Assembly (NCBI RefSeq): GCF_020400585.1
Contig: NZ_JAINVF010000002.1
Coordinates: 62,001-126,000 of the forward strand
Reading direction: 5' to 3'
Source of the DNA: Streptomyces sp. NK08204
GTDB taxonomy: Bacteria; Actinomycetota; Actinomycetes; Streptomycetales; Streptomycetaceae
DNA length: 64,000 nt
A program made the translations under genes and the position numbers. The first letter of the stretch is position 1; the number at the start of each line of letters is the position of its first letter. Shown here piece after piece: positions 1 through 8,339 of this stretch. Below the pieces are notes generated by a model that worked only from the letters and a program-made list of their open reading frames with translations, made no database searches and had not been told where the DNA came from.

Positions 1-371
1 CAACTGCCGTAACTCTGCGCGACGATGTGGGACACGCCGTTCGCCTCGGCAGCGGCCAGCAGATGATCCGTCCCCTCGGTGCGCAGCCTGTTGGTGAGGG
101 CGAACCACTGGTCGATGTACTTCATGTCCGGATTGGCGGAGATCGCGGTCATCTGGTGCACGATCGTGTCCGGCCGGGCCTTCCCCACCGCCTCGTCGAC
201 CGAGGCCGCGTCCAGGCCGTCCATGACGACGCCCTCGGCGCCCAGCTCTTCGAGCAGGCCCAGCTTGGCCGCACTCGTCGTCGTCGCCGTCACCTGGTGG
301 CCCCGGGCCACGAGCTGAGGCACCAGCCGCCGCCCCAAGACCCCGGTCCCACCCGCCACGAACACCCGCAT
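1..371 (-). CDS. NAD(P)-binding SDR/epimerase family protein (partial, runs off left edge)
   Basis: About 123 codons are present, read leftward from the ATG at 369-371; the rest lies outside the window. The N-terminus, MRVFVAGGTGVLGRRLVPQL, is a Rossmann beta-alpha-beta start with the dinucleotide-binding glycine motif GGTGVLG at residues 7-13. It is followed by the turn LVARGHQVTATT that is typical of NmrA or epimerase-like SDR proteins. A GAAGG ribosome binding site sits 8 nt upstream of the ATG. The catalytic YxxxK region is not in view, so neither substrate nor enzymatic activity can be assigned. It is transcribed away from the siderophore operon and shares a 255-nt divergent region with it, but nothing ties the two functionally. 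Confidence 0.75.
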   Translation of the reverse strand, partial: MRVFVAGGTGVLGRRLVPQLVARGHQVTATTTSAAKLGLLEELGAEGVVMDGLDAASVDEAVGKARPDTIVHQMTAISANPDMKYIDQWFALTNRLRTEGTDHLLAAAEANGVSHIVAQSYGS

Positions 372-626
372 GACGCTCACCTTCCCGATCCGGAAACCGG
401 CTCCCGGCCCGAATCGGGCCAAAGCCATGCAGGTTGCTACCAGCAGGTTCCCGTCTTCACGCGTCCGCCACGGGAAAGATCACCCGATCCGGGATCCCTT
501 CAAGGATCTGGAGGCAACCCGTAACCCGGTCGGCGGTCCGCTGTTGGTAGCGGTGGGGGGCCTGCTGCCCGTGTCCCGGTCCCCACGGATCAACTCGCCT
601 CTGGACAGCAGGGAGGACAGCGAGCC

Positions 627-2168
627 GTGGCCATGACCGAATCGGTGGCCGAAGGCGCGTACCGAGGAGCGCGTGCCGTGCACGAGGGGATTCTGAGGCG
701 CCAGTCGGCGCGCGAGTCGGCCGCGCGCACCTACGCCCGGGCCCTGCCCATCGTGCCGGTACGCGCGAGAGGGCTGACCATCGAGGGCGCCGACGGCCGC
801 CGCTACCTGGACTGCCTCTCCAGCGCCGGCACCCTCGCCCTGGGCCACAACCACCCGGTCGTGCTGGAGGCCATCCGCAAGGTCCTCGACTCCGGCGCCC
901 CACTGTCCGTCCTCGACCTGGCGACCCCGGTCAAGGACGCATTCCTCACCGAGCTGTTCCGCACGCTCCCGTCCGGCCTCGCCGAGCGCGCCCGCGTCCA
1001 GTTCTGCGGACCGGCCGGCACCGACGCCGTCGAGGCCGCGCTCAGGCTCGTGCGGGTTGCCACCGGGCGCACCGGCCTCCTCGCCTTCACCAGCGCCTAC
1101 CGCGGCGTCACCGCCGACGGCGCCCGTGACGCACAGGTCGTCCGGCTGCCGTATCCGCAGGCCTACCGCTGCCCCTTCGGCGTGGACGGCCCGGCCGACG
1201 CCGAACGTGCCGCCCGCTGGGCCGAGTCCCTCCTGGACGACCCGAAGTCCGGTGTACCGCTGCCGGCCGGGCTGATCCTCGAGCCCGTCCAGGGTGAGGG
1301 CGGCGTGATTCCCGCGCCGGACGACTGGCTGCGCCGCATGCGGCGGCTCACGGCCGACCGGTCCATCCCGCTCGTCGTCGACGAGATCCAGACCGGCGTC
1401 GGCCGCACCGGCGCCTTCTGGGCCGTCGACCACAGCGGAATCACCCCCGACGTCATGGTTCTCTCCAAGGCCATCGGCGGCAGCCTTCCGCTCGCCGTGA
1501 TGGTCTACCGCGACGATCTCGACATCGCGCCGCCCGGCACCCAGGAGGGCACCTTCCGAGGCAACCAGCTCGCCATGGCCGCCGGCACCGCCACCCTGGC
1601 CTACGTCCGTGAGCAGGGCCTCGCTGCACGAGCCGCCGACCTCGGCTCCCGCATGCTGTCCCGGCTCCGCGGCATCACGGAGGAGTTCTCCTGCGTGGGG
1701 GGCGTGCGGGGGCGCGGGCTGATGATCGGGGTCGAACTGGTGCAGCCCGAAGGACTGCAAGGGTCGGAAGGACTGCAGGAGCCAGGACCGGAAGGGCCTG
1801 AAGCGCAGGCTGGGCGGGGAGGGGCGCAAGCCGCACCGGGCGAAGGCGCCTGCCCCGGTGAACCCTTCCTCGCCGCATCCGGACGGGCGCTCACCCGCGT
1901 CCCACGTCCCGCCGCGCCCGAACTCGCCGCGGCCGTGCAGCGGGAGTGTCTGGAGCGCGGTCTGATCGTGGAACTCGGTGGCCGCCACGCCGGCGTCATC
2001 CGCCTGCTGCCCCCGCTCACGATCAGCGACGAACAGGCGGAGGCGGTACTGGACCGTCTGACCGACGCCATCGCAGCGGTGTCCCGCAACGCCGAGGACC
2101 GCAGACCACGGCAGGACCACGCCCTGCAGCGCCGCCGACACCATGGCCCTGCCGTAAGCACCGGCTGA
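627..2168 (+). CDS. Class III PLP aminotransferase, diaminobutyrate--2-oxoglutarate type
   Basis: Likely converts aspartate semialdehyde to L-2,4-diaminobutyrate using an amino donor, supplying a diamine block for siderophore assembly. It is 513 residues. The fold type I PLP lysine is K281 in VMVLSKAIGG, preceded by the cofactor Asp region VVDEIQTGVGRTG. EPVQGEGG and the N-terminal SSAGTLALGHNHP are typical of siderophore-linked RhbA-like diaminobutyrate aminotransferases. GTG 627 was chosen because GGGAGG at 611-616 lies 10 nt upstream; the in-frame ATG 633 is also possible. Residues about 373-420 are a Gly/Pro/Glu-rich insertion not expected in the family, encoded by DNA with an 18-bp direct repeat. 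The gene leads an operon with the NIS synthetase and acyltransferase. Family assignment is firm; the exact substrate is inferred from its neighbours. Confidence 0.85.
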   Translation: MAMTESVAEGAYRGARAVHEGILRRQSARESAARTYARALPIVPVRARGLTIEGADGRRYLDCLSSAGTLALGHNHPVVLEAIRKVLDSGAPLSVLDLATPVKDAFLTELFRTLPSGLAERARVQFCGPAGTDAVEAALRLVRVATGRTGLLAFTSAYRGVTADGARDAQVVRLPYPQAYRCPFGVDGPADAERAARWAESLLDDPKSGVPLPAGLILEPVQGEGGVIPAPDDWLRRMRRLTADRSIPLVVDEIQTGVGRTGAFWAVDHSGITPDVMVLSKAIGGSLPLAVMVYRDDLDIAPPGTQEGTFRGNQLAMAAGTATLAYVREQGLAARAADLGSRMLSRLRGITEEFSCVGGVRGRGLMIGVELVQPEGLQGSEGLQEPGPEGPEAQAGRGGAQAAPGEGACPGEPFLAASGRALTRVPRPAAPELAAAVQRECLERGLIVELGGRHAGVIRLLPPLTISDEQAEAVLDRLTDAIAAVSRNAEDRRPRQDHALQRRRHHGPAVSTG

Positions 2169-2232
2169 CCGCAACCGTGCCCCGTCTCCACCACACCTCC
2201 TTGCCTCTCGCACCACCACCCGAGGAGCCGCT

Positions 2233-4170
2233 TTGACCGCCACCCCCGCACCCGAGGGCCGTTCCGGGGCGCCCGACGGGCCGACAGACCCCGCCGGTTC
2301 AGCCGCTCCCGTGCCGGTCGCCGAGTCGCTGCCGCAGCAGAAGCGACGCGATCCCGCCACCGCGCGCCCCGCAGATCCCGGCCCCGACCCCCTGGAGCAC
2401 CCCGACCCCCACACCGCGGCCCAGGCCGCCGCCGTGGAGAACCTCCTGCGCTGCTGGGCGCGCGAGACGAACCTTCCCGCGCCCGACTCCGGCGCCCTCC
2501 GCATCCCGCTGCCCGCCAGCGGCACCTCCTTGATCGCACCGGTCCGCACCTGGTCCCCGACCGGCTGGCACCGCTTCGGCCCGGTGCGCCTCGCCGACGC
2601 CCCCGAAGCCGCACCGCCCGTCGACGCCGTCACCCTCGCCGCCCTGCTCGCCAGGGAGAGGCCCGGCAACCCGGACGGCACCACCAGCGCCCCGCAGGCC
2701 ACCTCCGCGGGCGACGGCGGCGACCTCGTGGCCCGAGTCGCCGACTCCCTCCGGCGCACCGTGACCTTCCTCCGCGACCGGCGGGCGCACCCTGCCGACG
2801 GTCCCGACCTCTTCCTCAGCGCCGAGCAGGCCCTCCTGCTCGGCCACCCGCTGCACCCGACCCCGAAGAGCCGCGAGGGTCTGACCGATGCCGAAGCCCG
2901 GCTCTGCTCACCGGAGTTGCGCGGCTCCTTTCCCCTGCACTGGCTGGCTGTCGCCCCCTCTGTGCTCGCGACCGACTCGGCCTGGACCGAGCGCGGCCGT
3001 CCGGTGCCCGCCGCCCACCTCACCCGGCAGCTCGCCGAAACCGAACTGCCGCTGCCCGACGGATACGTGGCCCTGCCACTGCACCCCTGGCAGGCGCGTG
3101 ACGTCCGGCACCGCGAAGCCGTCGCCGCCCTGCTCGACTCCGGACTCCTGCGTGACCTCGGCCCCCTCGGCACTCGCTGGCACCCCACCTCCTCCGTACG
3201 AACCGTCCAGCGATCCGGCGCCCCCGCGATGCTCAAACTGTCGCTGGGGCTGCGCATCACCAACTCCCGCCGGGAGAACCTGCGCAAGGAACTCCACCGC
3301 GGAGTCGAGGTCCACCGGCTGCTGCGCGCGGGCCTGTCCGAGCAGTGGCAGGCCGTACACCCCCGCTTCGACATCGTCCGCGACCCGGCCTGGCTCGCCG
3401 TGGACACCCCGGACGGCCGGCCCGCGCTCGGACTCGACGTGGTGATCCGGCACAACCCGTTCGCCCCGGCCGACGACGTGAGCTGTGTCGCCGGGCTGGT
3501 CTCGCCCCGCCCTGTGCCAGGCCCCCGGACCCATGAGGACACCTGGCAGACCAAGTCCCGTCTCGCCCAGCTCGTCGAACGCCTCGCCGCCCACACCGGC
3601 CGCCCCGTCACCGCTGTCGCCGCCGAGTGGTTCCTGCGCTACCTCCAGCAGGTCGTCCGACCGGTGCTGTGGCTGGACGGCGAGGCCGGTGTCGCCCTGG
3701 AGGCCCACCAGCAGAACACGCTGGTCCTGCTGGACGGCGACGGCTGGCCCGTCGCCGGCCGCTACCGTGACAACCAGGGCTACTACTTCCGCGAATCCCG
3801 GCGGGACGAACTCGACGCCCGGCTGCCCGGCATCGGCGAGCGCAGCGACACCTTCGTCTCCGACGAGGTCATCGACGAACGCTTCACGTACTACCTCGCC
3901 ATCAACAACGTGCTGGGCCTGATCGGCGCGTTCGGATCCCAGCGTCTCGCCGACGAGCGGCTGCTCCTCGCCGCCTTCCGCCGCTTTCTCACCGATGTGG
4001 TCTCGGGACCCGAGGCACTGCGCACCTCCCTGCCCGGCCTGCTGCTCGACTCACCCGACCTGCGCTGCAAGGCCAACATGCTGACCCGGCTGCACGGCCT
4101 GGACGAACTCGTCGGCCCGGTCGCCACACAGTCCGTCTACGTCACCATCGCCAACCCCCTTCTTCGCTGA
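2233..4170 (+). CDS. IucA/IucC-family (NIS) siderophore synthetase
   Basis: ATP-dependent ligase that condenses a carboxylate such as citrate with an amine or alcohol to build a non-ribosomal-peptide-independent siderophore. It is 645 residues, normal for the family. Recognisable motifs run in order: LPLHPWQ, then SSVRTVQRSGAPAMLKLSLG followed by RITNSRREN (nucleotide and substrate pocket), EAHQQN, RDNQGYYF, and the C-terminal AINNVLGLIGAFGS and KANMLTRLHG. The start is TTG 2233, with GAGGAG at 2222-2227 five nt upstream. The first 60 residues are low-complexity and probably disordered. It lies 64 nt downstream of the aminotransferase and 71 nt upstream of the acyltransferase, so the three are probably co-transcribed. 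No iron box was seen upstream of the operon. The product cannot be deduced. Confidence 0.92.
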   Translation: MTATPAPEGRSGAPDGPTDPAGSAAPVPVAESLPQQKRRDPATARPADPGPDPLEHPDPHTAAQAAAVENLLRCWARETNLPAPDSGALRIPLPASGTSLIAPVRTWSPTGWHRFGPVRLADAPEAAPPVDAVTLAALLARERPGNPDGTTSAPQATSAGDGGDLVARVADSLRRTVTFLRDRRAHPADGPDLFLSAEQALLLGHPLHPTPKSREGLTDAEARLCSPELRGSFPLHWLAVAPSVLATDSAWTERGRPVPAAHLTRQLAETELPLPDGYVALPLHPWQARDVRHREAVAALLDSGLLRDLGPLGTRWHPTSSVRTVQRSGAPAMLKLSLGLRITNSRRENLRKELHRGVEVHRLLRAGLSEQWQAVHPRFDIVRDPAWLAVDTPDGRPALGLDVVIRHNPFAPADDVSCVAGLVSPRPVPGPRTHEDTWQTKSRLAQLVERLAAHTGRPVTAVAAEWFLRYLQQVVRPVLWLDGEAGVALEAHQQNTLVLLDGDGWPVAGRYRDNQGYYFRESRRDELDARLPGIGERSDTFVSDEVIDERFTYYLAINNVLGLIGAFGSQRLADERLLLAAFRRFLTDVVSGPEALRTSLPGLLLDSPDLRCKANMLTRLHGLDELVGPVATQSVYVTIANPLLR

Positions 4171-4241
4171 CCGAATCCCTTGACACATCCCTGAGCCGAT
4201 CCCTGAGCCGAACTCTGAGCGATCCCCGAGAGGAGCGCACC

Positions 4242-4793
4242 GTGCCTGCCTGGGGGCCCTCCGCCACGCCCGTCGGCTCCTTCGAGCTGGTGCCCGTGTC
4301 CGTCGCGCGTGACCTGCCACTCATCCACCGGTGGATGAACGACCCCGCCGTCGCCGCGTACTGGGAGCTGGCCGGGCCCCAGGGCCGGACAGAGGACCAT
4401 CTGCGGACTCAACTCGACGGTGACGGGCGCAGCATGCCGTGCCTCGGTGTCCTGGACGACACCCCGATGAGCTACTGGGAGATCTACCAGGCAAACCTGG
4501 ACCCGTTGGCCCGCCACTATCCGGCCCGTCTGCACGACACCGGAATCCACCTCCTCATCGGCACTGCCGCGGACCGCGGGCGGGGGCTGGGCTCCGCCCT
4601 GCTCAGGGCCGTGGCCGACCTCGTCCTTGCCCGGCGCCCCGCCTCACGCGTCGTCGCCGAGCCTGATCTTCGCAACACCCCCTCCGTGGCCGCGTTCCTG
4701 AACGCCGGCTTTCGGTTCACGGCCGAGGTGGACCTTCCCGGCAAGCGGGCCGCCCTCATGATCCGGGACCGAGTCCTGCGTGATGTGTCGTAG
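4242..4793 (+). CDS. Siderophore-type N-acyltransferase (IucB/RhbD-like GNAT)
   Basis: Predicted to transfer an acyl group from CoA to an amine of the siderophore precursor. It is 183 residues with the IucB/AlcB/RhbD signature: a WMNDPAVAAYWE segment near the N-terminus, YWEIYQANLDPLARHY in the middle, and the GNAT acetyl-CoA loop DRGRGLGSALLRAV followed by RNTPSVAAFLNAGF. GTG 4242 has AGAGGAG at 4229-4235 just upstream. In hydroxamate pathways this enzyme acts on an N-hydroxylated amine, but no N-hydroxylase or decarboxylase gene lies in this window, so its acceptor is uncertain. It is the last gene of the operon; 183 nt separate it from the helicase gene. Confidence 0.87.
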   Translation: MPAWGPSATPVGSFELVPVSVARDLPLIHRWMNDPAVAAYWELAGPQGRTEDHLRTQLDGDGRSMPCLGVLDDTPMSYWEIYQANLDPLARHYPARLHDTGIHLLIGTAADRGRGLGSALLRAVADLVLARRPASRVVAEPDLRNTPSVAAFLNAGFRFTAEVDLPGKRAALMIRDRVLRDVS

Positions 4794-4824
4794 CGCCGAG
4801 TGATTCCCTGTTCACAGTGAGATA

Positions 4825-4838
4825 CGAACGATGGATCG
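4825..4838. promoter_or_regulatory. Weak SOS-box-like inverted repeat
   Basis: CGAAC at 4825-4829, four bases, then GATCG at 4834-4838. This differs by one base from the actinobacterial LexA box CGAAC-N4-GTTCG. It lies 139 nt upstream of the helicase start, which is further than usual for a LexA operator. Confidence 0.25.
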
Positions 4839-4976
4839 CTGGTGTTCCCGTCGGCACCGAAAAACCCGATCGAGTTTCTCCACCCGTCCCGCCCCAGGAG
4901 TTCCGGCAGTGACCCCACCCCCTGTCCCCGCCTTGGTCGCCCGTTTGTCAGTCCCGGGTCGTAGGGTGGTCGGGCT

Positions 4977-6953
4977 ATGACGAAGCCCTCCCTCTCCGAA
5001 CTCCTGCATGCCGCCGTCGCAGCCGTCGGCGGTACGGAGCGCCCCGGCCAGGTGACCATGGCCGAATCCGTCGCCGAGGCGATCGACGACGGATCCCACC
5101 TGCTGGTCCAGGCCGGCACCGGCACCGGAAAGTCGCTGGGCTATCTCGTGCCCGCGCTCGCGCACGGAGAGCCTGTGGTGGTCGCGACGGCCACGCTCGC
5201 CCTGCAGCGCCAGCTCGTGGAGCGCGACCTGCCGCGCACGGTCGACGCCCTGCATCCGCTGCTGCGCCGCCGCCCGGAGTTCGCGATGCTCAAGGGCAGG
5301 TCGAACTATCTGTGTCTGCACCGCCTGCACGAAGGCATGCCGCAGGACGAGGAGGACGGTCTCTTCGACCAGTTCGAGGCCGCCGCCCCCACGAGCAGGC
5401 TCGGTCAGGATCTGCTGCGCATGCGGGACTGGGCGGACGAGACGGAGACCGGTGACCGCGACGACCTGACCCCCGGAGTCTCGGACCGTGCCTGGGCGCA
5501 GGTGTCGGTGTCGTCCCGGGAGTGCCTGGGCGCGTCGAAGTGCGCGTACGGCGCCGAGTGCTTCGCGGAGATGGCGCGCGAGCGGGCCAAGCTCGCCGAG
5601 GTCGTCGTCACCAACCACGCCCTGCTGGCCATCGACGCCATCGAAGGTGCCCCGGTGCTGCCGCAGCACGAGGTGCTGATCGTGGACGAGGCGCACGAAC
5701 TCGTCTCGCGGGTCACCGGCGTCGCCACCGGGGAACTCACTCCCGGCCAGGTCAACCGCGCGGTGCGACGCGCCGCGAAGCTCGTGGACGAGAAGGCCGC
5801 CGACCAGCTCCAGACCGCTGCCGAGGGCTTCGAACGGCTGATGGAGCTGGCCCTGCCGGGTCGCCTGGAAGAGATCCCGGAAGACCTCGGCTACGCCCTG
5901 ATGGCGCTGCGGGACGCCGCCCGTACGGTGATCACCGCGCTCGGCGCGACCCGTGACAAATCCGTGCAGGACGAGGACGCGGTCCGCAAGCAGGCGCTGG
6001 CCTCGGTGGAGACGGTGCACGAGGTGGCGGAGCGGATCCTGAACGGCTCGGAGTGGGACGTCGTCTGGTACGAGCGCCACGACCGGTTCGGCGCCTCGCT
6101 GCGCATCGCCCCCATGTCGGTGGCCGGGCTGCTCAGGGAGAAGCTCTTCGCGGACCGGTCCGTCGTCCTCGCCTCCGCGACCCTCAAGCTGGGCGGCGAC
6201 TTCAACGGCGTCGGCGCCTCCCTGGGGCTCGGCCCCGAAGGAGCGGAGGGGGAGGACCTGCCGAAATGGAAGGGCGTCGACGTCGGCTCGCCCTTCGACT
6301 ACCCCAAGCAGGGCATCCTGTACGTCGCCAAGCATCTGGCGCGCCCCGCACGGGACGGCGAGCGAGCCGACATGCTCGACGAGCTGACCGAGCTGATCCA
6401 GGCGGCCGGCGGCCGTACCCTCGGCCTGTTCTCGTCCATGCGGGCCGCCCAGCTCGCCGCGGAGGAACTGCGCTCCCGGATCCCCGAGTTCCCGATCCTG
6501 CTCCAGGGGGAGGAGACGCTCGGCGAACTGATCAAGAACTTCGCGGCCGATCCCAGGACGTGCCTGTTCGGCACCCTGTCGCTGTGGCAGGGCGTAGACG
6601 TCCCGGGTCCCAGCTGCCAGCTGGTCGTCATGGACAAGATCCCGTTCCCGCGTCCCGACGATCCACTGATGAGCGCGCGCCAGAAGGCGGTGGAGGAAGC
6701 AGGCGGCAACGGCTTCATGGCGGTGGCGGCAACCCACGCGGCCCTGCTCATGGCCCAGGGAGCCGGCCGTCTGGTGCGGGCGTCGGGGGACCGAGGAGTG
6801 GTCGCCGTACTGGATCAGCGGCTGGCCACCGCGCGCTACGGCGGCTATCTGAAGGCGTCGCTGCCCGACTTCTGGTACACGACGGACCGCAACCAGGTGC
6901 GCCGGTCGCTCGCGGCGATCGACGCGGCGGCGAAGCAGGCGGAAGCCCGCTAG
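4977..6953 (+). CDS. DinG/XPD-family ATP-dependent DNA helicase with Fe-S cluster
   Basis: Superfamily 2 5'-3' DNA helicase for repair or for unwinding damaged or structured DNA. It is 658 residues. A Q-motif-like RPGQ (residues 22-25) precedes Walker A AGTGTGKS (K52). The DEAH box is D237-H240. Four cysteines, C113, C183, C189 and C195, have the spacing of the [4Fe-4S] cluster in XPD/DinG helicases. Later motifs include VLASATLKLGGDFNG, TLGLFSSMRAA, GTLSLWQGVDVPG and QGAGRLVRASGDRGVV. The ATG follows TAGGGT by about 9 nt with no good ribosome binding site, suggesting a near-leaderless message. It converges on lexA, with hairpins between them. A weak SOS-like site lies far upstream. Confidence 0.93.
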   Translation: MTKPSLSELLHAAVAAVGGTERPGQVTMAESVAEAIDDGSHLLVQAGTGTGKSLGYLVPALAHGEPVVVATATLALQRQLVERDLPRTVDALHPLLRRRPEFAMLKGRSNYLCLHRLHEGMPQDEEDGLFDQFEAAAPTSRLGQDLLRMRDWADETETGDRDDLTPGVSDRAWAQVSVSSRECLGASKCAYGAECFAEMARERAKLAEVVVTNHALLAIDAIEGAPVLPQHEVLIVDEAHELVSRVTGVATGELTPGQVNRAVRRAAKLVDEKAADQLQTAAEGFERLMELALPGRLEEIPEDLGYALMALRDAARTVITALGATRDKSVQDEDAVRKQALASVETVHEVAERILNGSEWDVVWYERHDRFGASLRIAPMSVAGLLREKLFADRSVVLASATLKLGGDFNGVGASLGLGPEGAEGEDLPKWKGVDVGSPFDYPKQGILYVAKHLARPARDGERADMLDELTELIQAAGGRTLGLFSSMRAAQLAAEELRSRIPEFPILLQGEETLGELIKNFAADPRTCLFGTLSLWQGVDVPGPSCQLVVMDKIPFPRPDDPLMSARQKAVEEAGGNGFMAVAATHAALLMAQGAGRLVRASGDRGVVAVLDQRLATARYGGYLKASLPDFWYTTDRNQVRRSLAAIDAAAKQAEAR

Positions 6954-6972
6954 GAGGCGCAGCGCATGCACA

Positions 6973-7006
6973 GGGCCCCGGAACCGGCGCAGAGGTTCCG
7001 GGGCCC
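6973..7006 (+). terminator. Terminator hairpin after the DinG-like helicase
   Basis: GGGCCCCGGAACC (6973-6985) pairs perfectly with GGTTCCGGGGCCC (6994-7006) across an 8-nt loop. There is no U tract, as is common in Streptomyces. Confidence 0.75.
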
Positions 7007-7015
7007 GGTCAGGGG

Positions 7016-7035
7016 GGCGAGCCGTCCGGCTCGCC
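7016..7035 (-). terminator. Probable lexA terminator hairpin
   Basis: GGCGAGCCG (7016-7024) and CGGCTCGCC (7027-7035) form a 9-bp perfect stem with a 2-base centre, 10 nt beyond the lexA stop. Confidence 0.6.
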
Positions 7036-7044
7036 CGGCGGCCG

Positions 7045-7824
7045 TCACACGCGCCGCAGCACGGCGACGACTTTGCCCAGAATGGTCGCGTCGTCGCCGG
7101 GGATCGGCTCGTAGGCCGCGTTGTGCGGGAGAAGCCAGACGTGGCCGTCCTCGCGCTTGAAGCGCTTGACGGTGGCCTCGCCGTCGAGCATGGCCGCCAC
7201 GATGTCGCCGTTCTCGGCGACGGGCTGGCGGCGGACGGTGACCCAGTCTCCGTCGCAGATCGCGGCCTCGATCATGGAGTCGCCGACGACCTTGAGGACG
7301 AACAGCTCGCCGTCACCGACGAGCTGGCGGGGGAGGGGGAAGACATCCTCGACGGACTCCTCCGCGAGGATCGGACCGCCGGCGGCGATCCGGCCGACCA
7401 GCGGGACGTACGACGCGGCGGGCTTGCCGGCGGTGTCCGTGGGCTGCACGCTCACGGCCTGGTCGGAGCCGCGCACCTCGTACGCGCGCGGCCGGTGCGG
7501 GTCGCGGCGCAGGAAGCCCTTGCGCTCCAGCGCCATCAGCTGGTGCGCCACGGAGGACGTGCTGGAGAGGCCGACGGCCTGGCCGATCTCCCGCATCGAC
7601 GGCGGGTAGCCGCGCCGCTGCACCGAATCCCTGATGACCTCGATCACCCGGCGCTGCCGGTCGGTGAGCCCGGAGCTGTCCGCCCGGATACCTGGAGGTC
7701 GGCCCGGCAGGGAACGCTTGGGCCCCTCGGGATTCGTGGCTTCATTCATCGCATGTACCGGCTCGACTCGGCCCTGGGAGCGGTCCTGGGCAGTGATGGT
7801 GGCACTGTCTGCGGTGGTGGTCAC
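7045..7824 (-). CDS. lexA: LexA SOS-response repressor
   Basis: Represses DNA-damage genes and self-cleaves when RecA is activated. From GTG at 7822-7824 it is 259 residues. The winged HTH spans about residues 53-115, with recognition helix region [19 protein letters not shown]. The autocleavage bond is A148-G149 in [10 protein letters not shown]. The catalytic dyad is S183 ([10 protein letters not shown]) and K220 (GEATVKRF). The GTG was preferred because GAGAGGGG lies just upstream and the extended N-terminus matches Streptomyces LexA; longer in-frame starts would run into the promoter. The gene is preceded by its own SOS box and TTGGCG-N18-TACCGT promoter, so it should be autoregulated. 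It diverges from nrdR. Confidence 0.97.
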   Translation of the reverse strand: MTTTADSATITAQDRSQGRVEPVHAMNEATNPEGPKRSLPGRPPGIRADSSGLTDRQRRVIEVIRDSVQRRGYPPSMREIGQAVGLSSTSSVAHQLMALERKGFLRRDPHRPRAYEVRGSDQAVSVQPTDTAGKPAASYVPLVGRIAAGGPILAEESVEDVFPLPRQLVGDGELFVLKVVGDSMIEAAICDGDWVTVRRQPVAENGDIVAAMLDGEATVKRFKREDGHVWLLPHNAAYEPIPGDDATILGKVVAVLRRV

Positions 7825-7857
7825 GTCGGCCCCTCTCGATGGTCTCCCTGCTGGACA

Positions 7858-7898
7858 ACGGTAGTTGCTTTCGAAAGGTTGCGCCAAACACACGTTCG
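7858..7898 (-). promoter_or_regulatory. lexA promoter with overlapping SOS box
   Basis: On the minus strand, a LexA box with half sites CGAAC and GTTTG separated by four bases occupies 7885-7898; one base differs from the CGAAC-N4-GTTCG consensus. It overlaps a -35 TTGGCG (7882-7887), followed by an 18-bp spacer and -10 TACCGT (7858-7863). Repressor bound here would block RNA polymerase, giving autoregulation. Confidence 0.85.
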
Positions 7899-8176
7899 AG
7901 TGAAAAAGTGCGTTTTGCCTGACGCGATCACGTGTCTAGGTGTATGGCTGACATGCGGCCCGGCGGACAAAAGTGACCATTGTTGTACTCTTCACCGCCG
8001 GTGCTGCCGCCTCGTGGGCGGCCTTCACAGTCTGCCATCCGGAGCCGCGCCGGCCGGGTTCCGGGTCGCGTTCTGCGCCGGAGTCGCACGCGTCCTCCCT
8101 GTGGCGCCCACGGTATCTCCGTAACCGCCCCGTGTACCTGCGGCGACACGCGTGTCCTTCTCGGCGTATGAGTCAA

Positions 8177-8192
8177 TCCCTACATGTAGTGG
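8177..8192. promoter_or_regulatory. NrdR box 1
   Basis: The core CTACATGTAG (8180-8189) is a perfect palindrome fitting the NrdR-box consensus acaCwAtATaTwGtgt. It is the upstream member of a pair preceding nrdRJ, where NrdR represses ribonucleotide reductase transcription. Confidence 0.8.
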
Positions 8193-8207
8193 TTGCATGG
8201 CTACCGC

Positions 8208-8223
8208 ATCCCAGAAGTTGTGT
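8208..8223. promoter_or_regulatory. NrdR box 2
   Basis: A degenerate box whose right half, GTTGTGT (8217-8223), fits the consensus and whose left half keeps C, A and A. It is exactly 31 bp from box 1, about three helical turns, as expected for paired NrdR sites. Confidence 0.65.
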
Positions 8224-8339
8224 TTTCGTGGTGCCCCCCGGTCTTCGGCACCTCCGCGATCGCCTATGCTTGAGGCTGCTTCGAGGGGCCCATGGGTCCA
8301 GCGAGGCTGTTGAGTCTGCTGTGAGGAGGGTTGGAGATC

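Larger units (their letters stand above)
7825..8339. other. lexA-nrdR divergent regulatory region
   Basis: 515 bp with no convincing gene. It holds the lexA promoter and SOS box at its left end, two NrdR boxes at 8177-8223 and a possible nrdR -10 TATGCT at 8265-8270. The central part (about 7920-8170) shows nothing I can name. Confidence 0.7.

Noticed and set aside
372..626. Search for an iron box controlling the siderophore operon
   Set aside because: No TTAGGTTAGGC-like 19-mer was found; CAGGTTGCTACC near 429 lacks the conserved core.
480..3611. Very long minus-strand open frame antisense to the siderophore genes
   Set aside because: It is the GC-rich shadow of the real genes; it has Arg/Ser-rich composition with no domain, and its codon third-position bias belongs to the plus strand.
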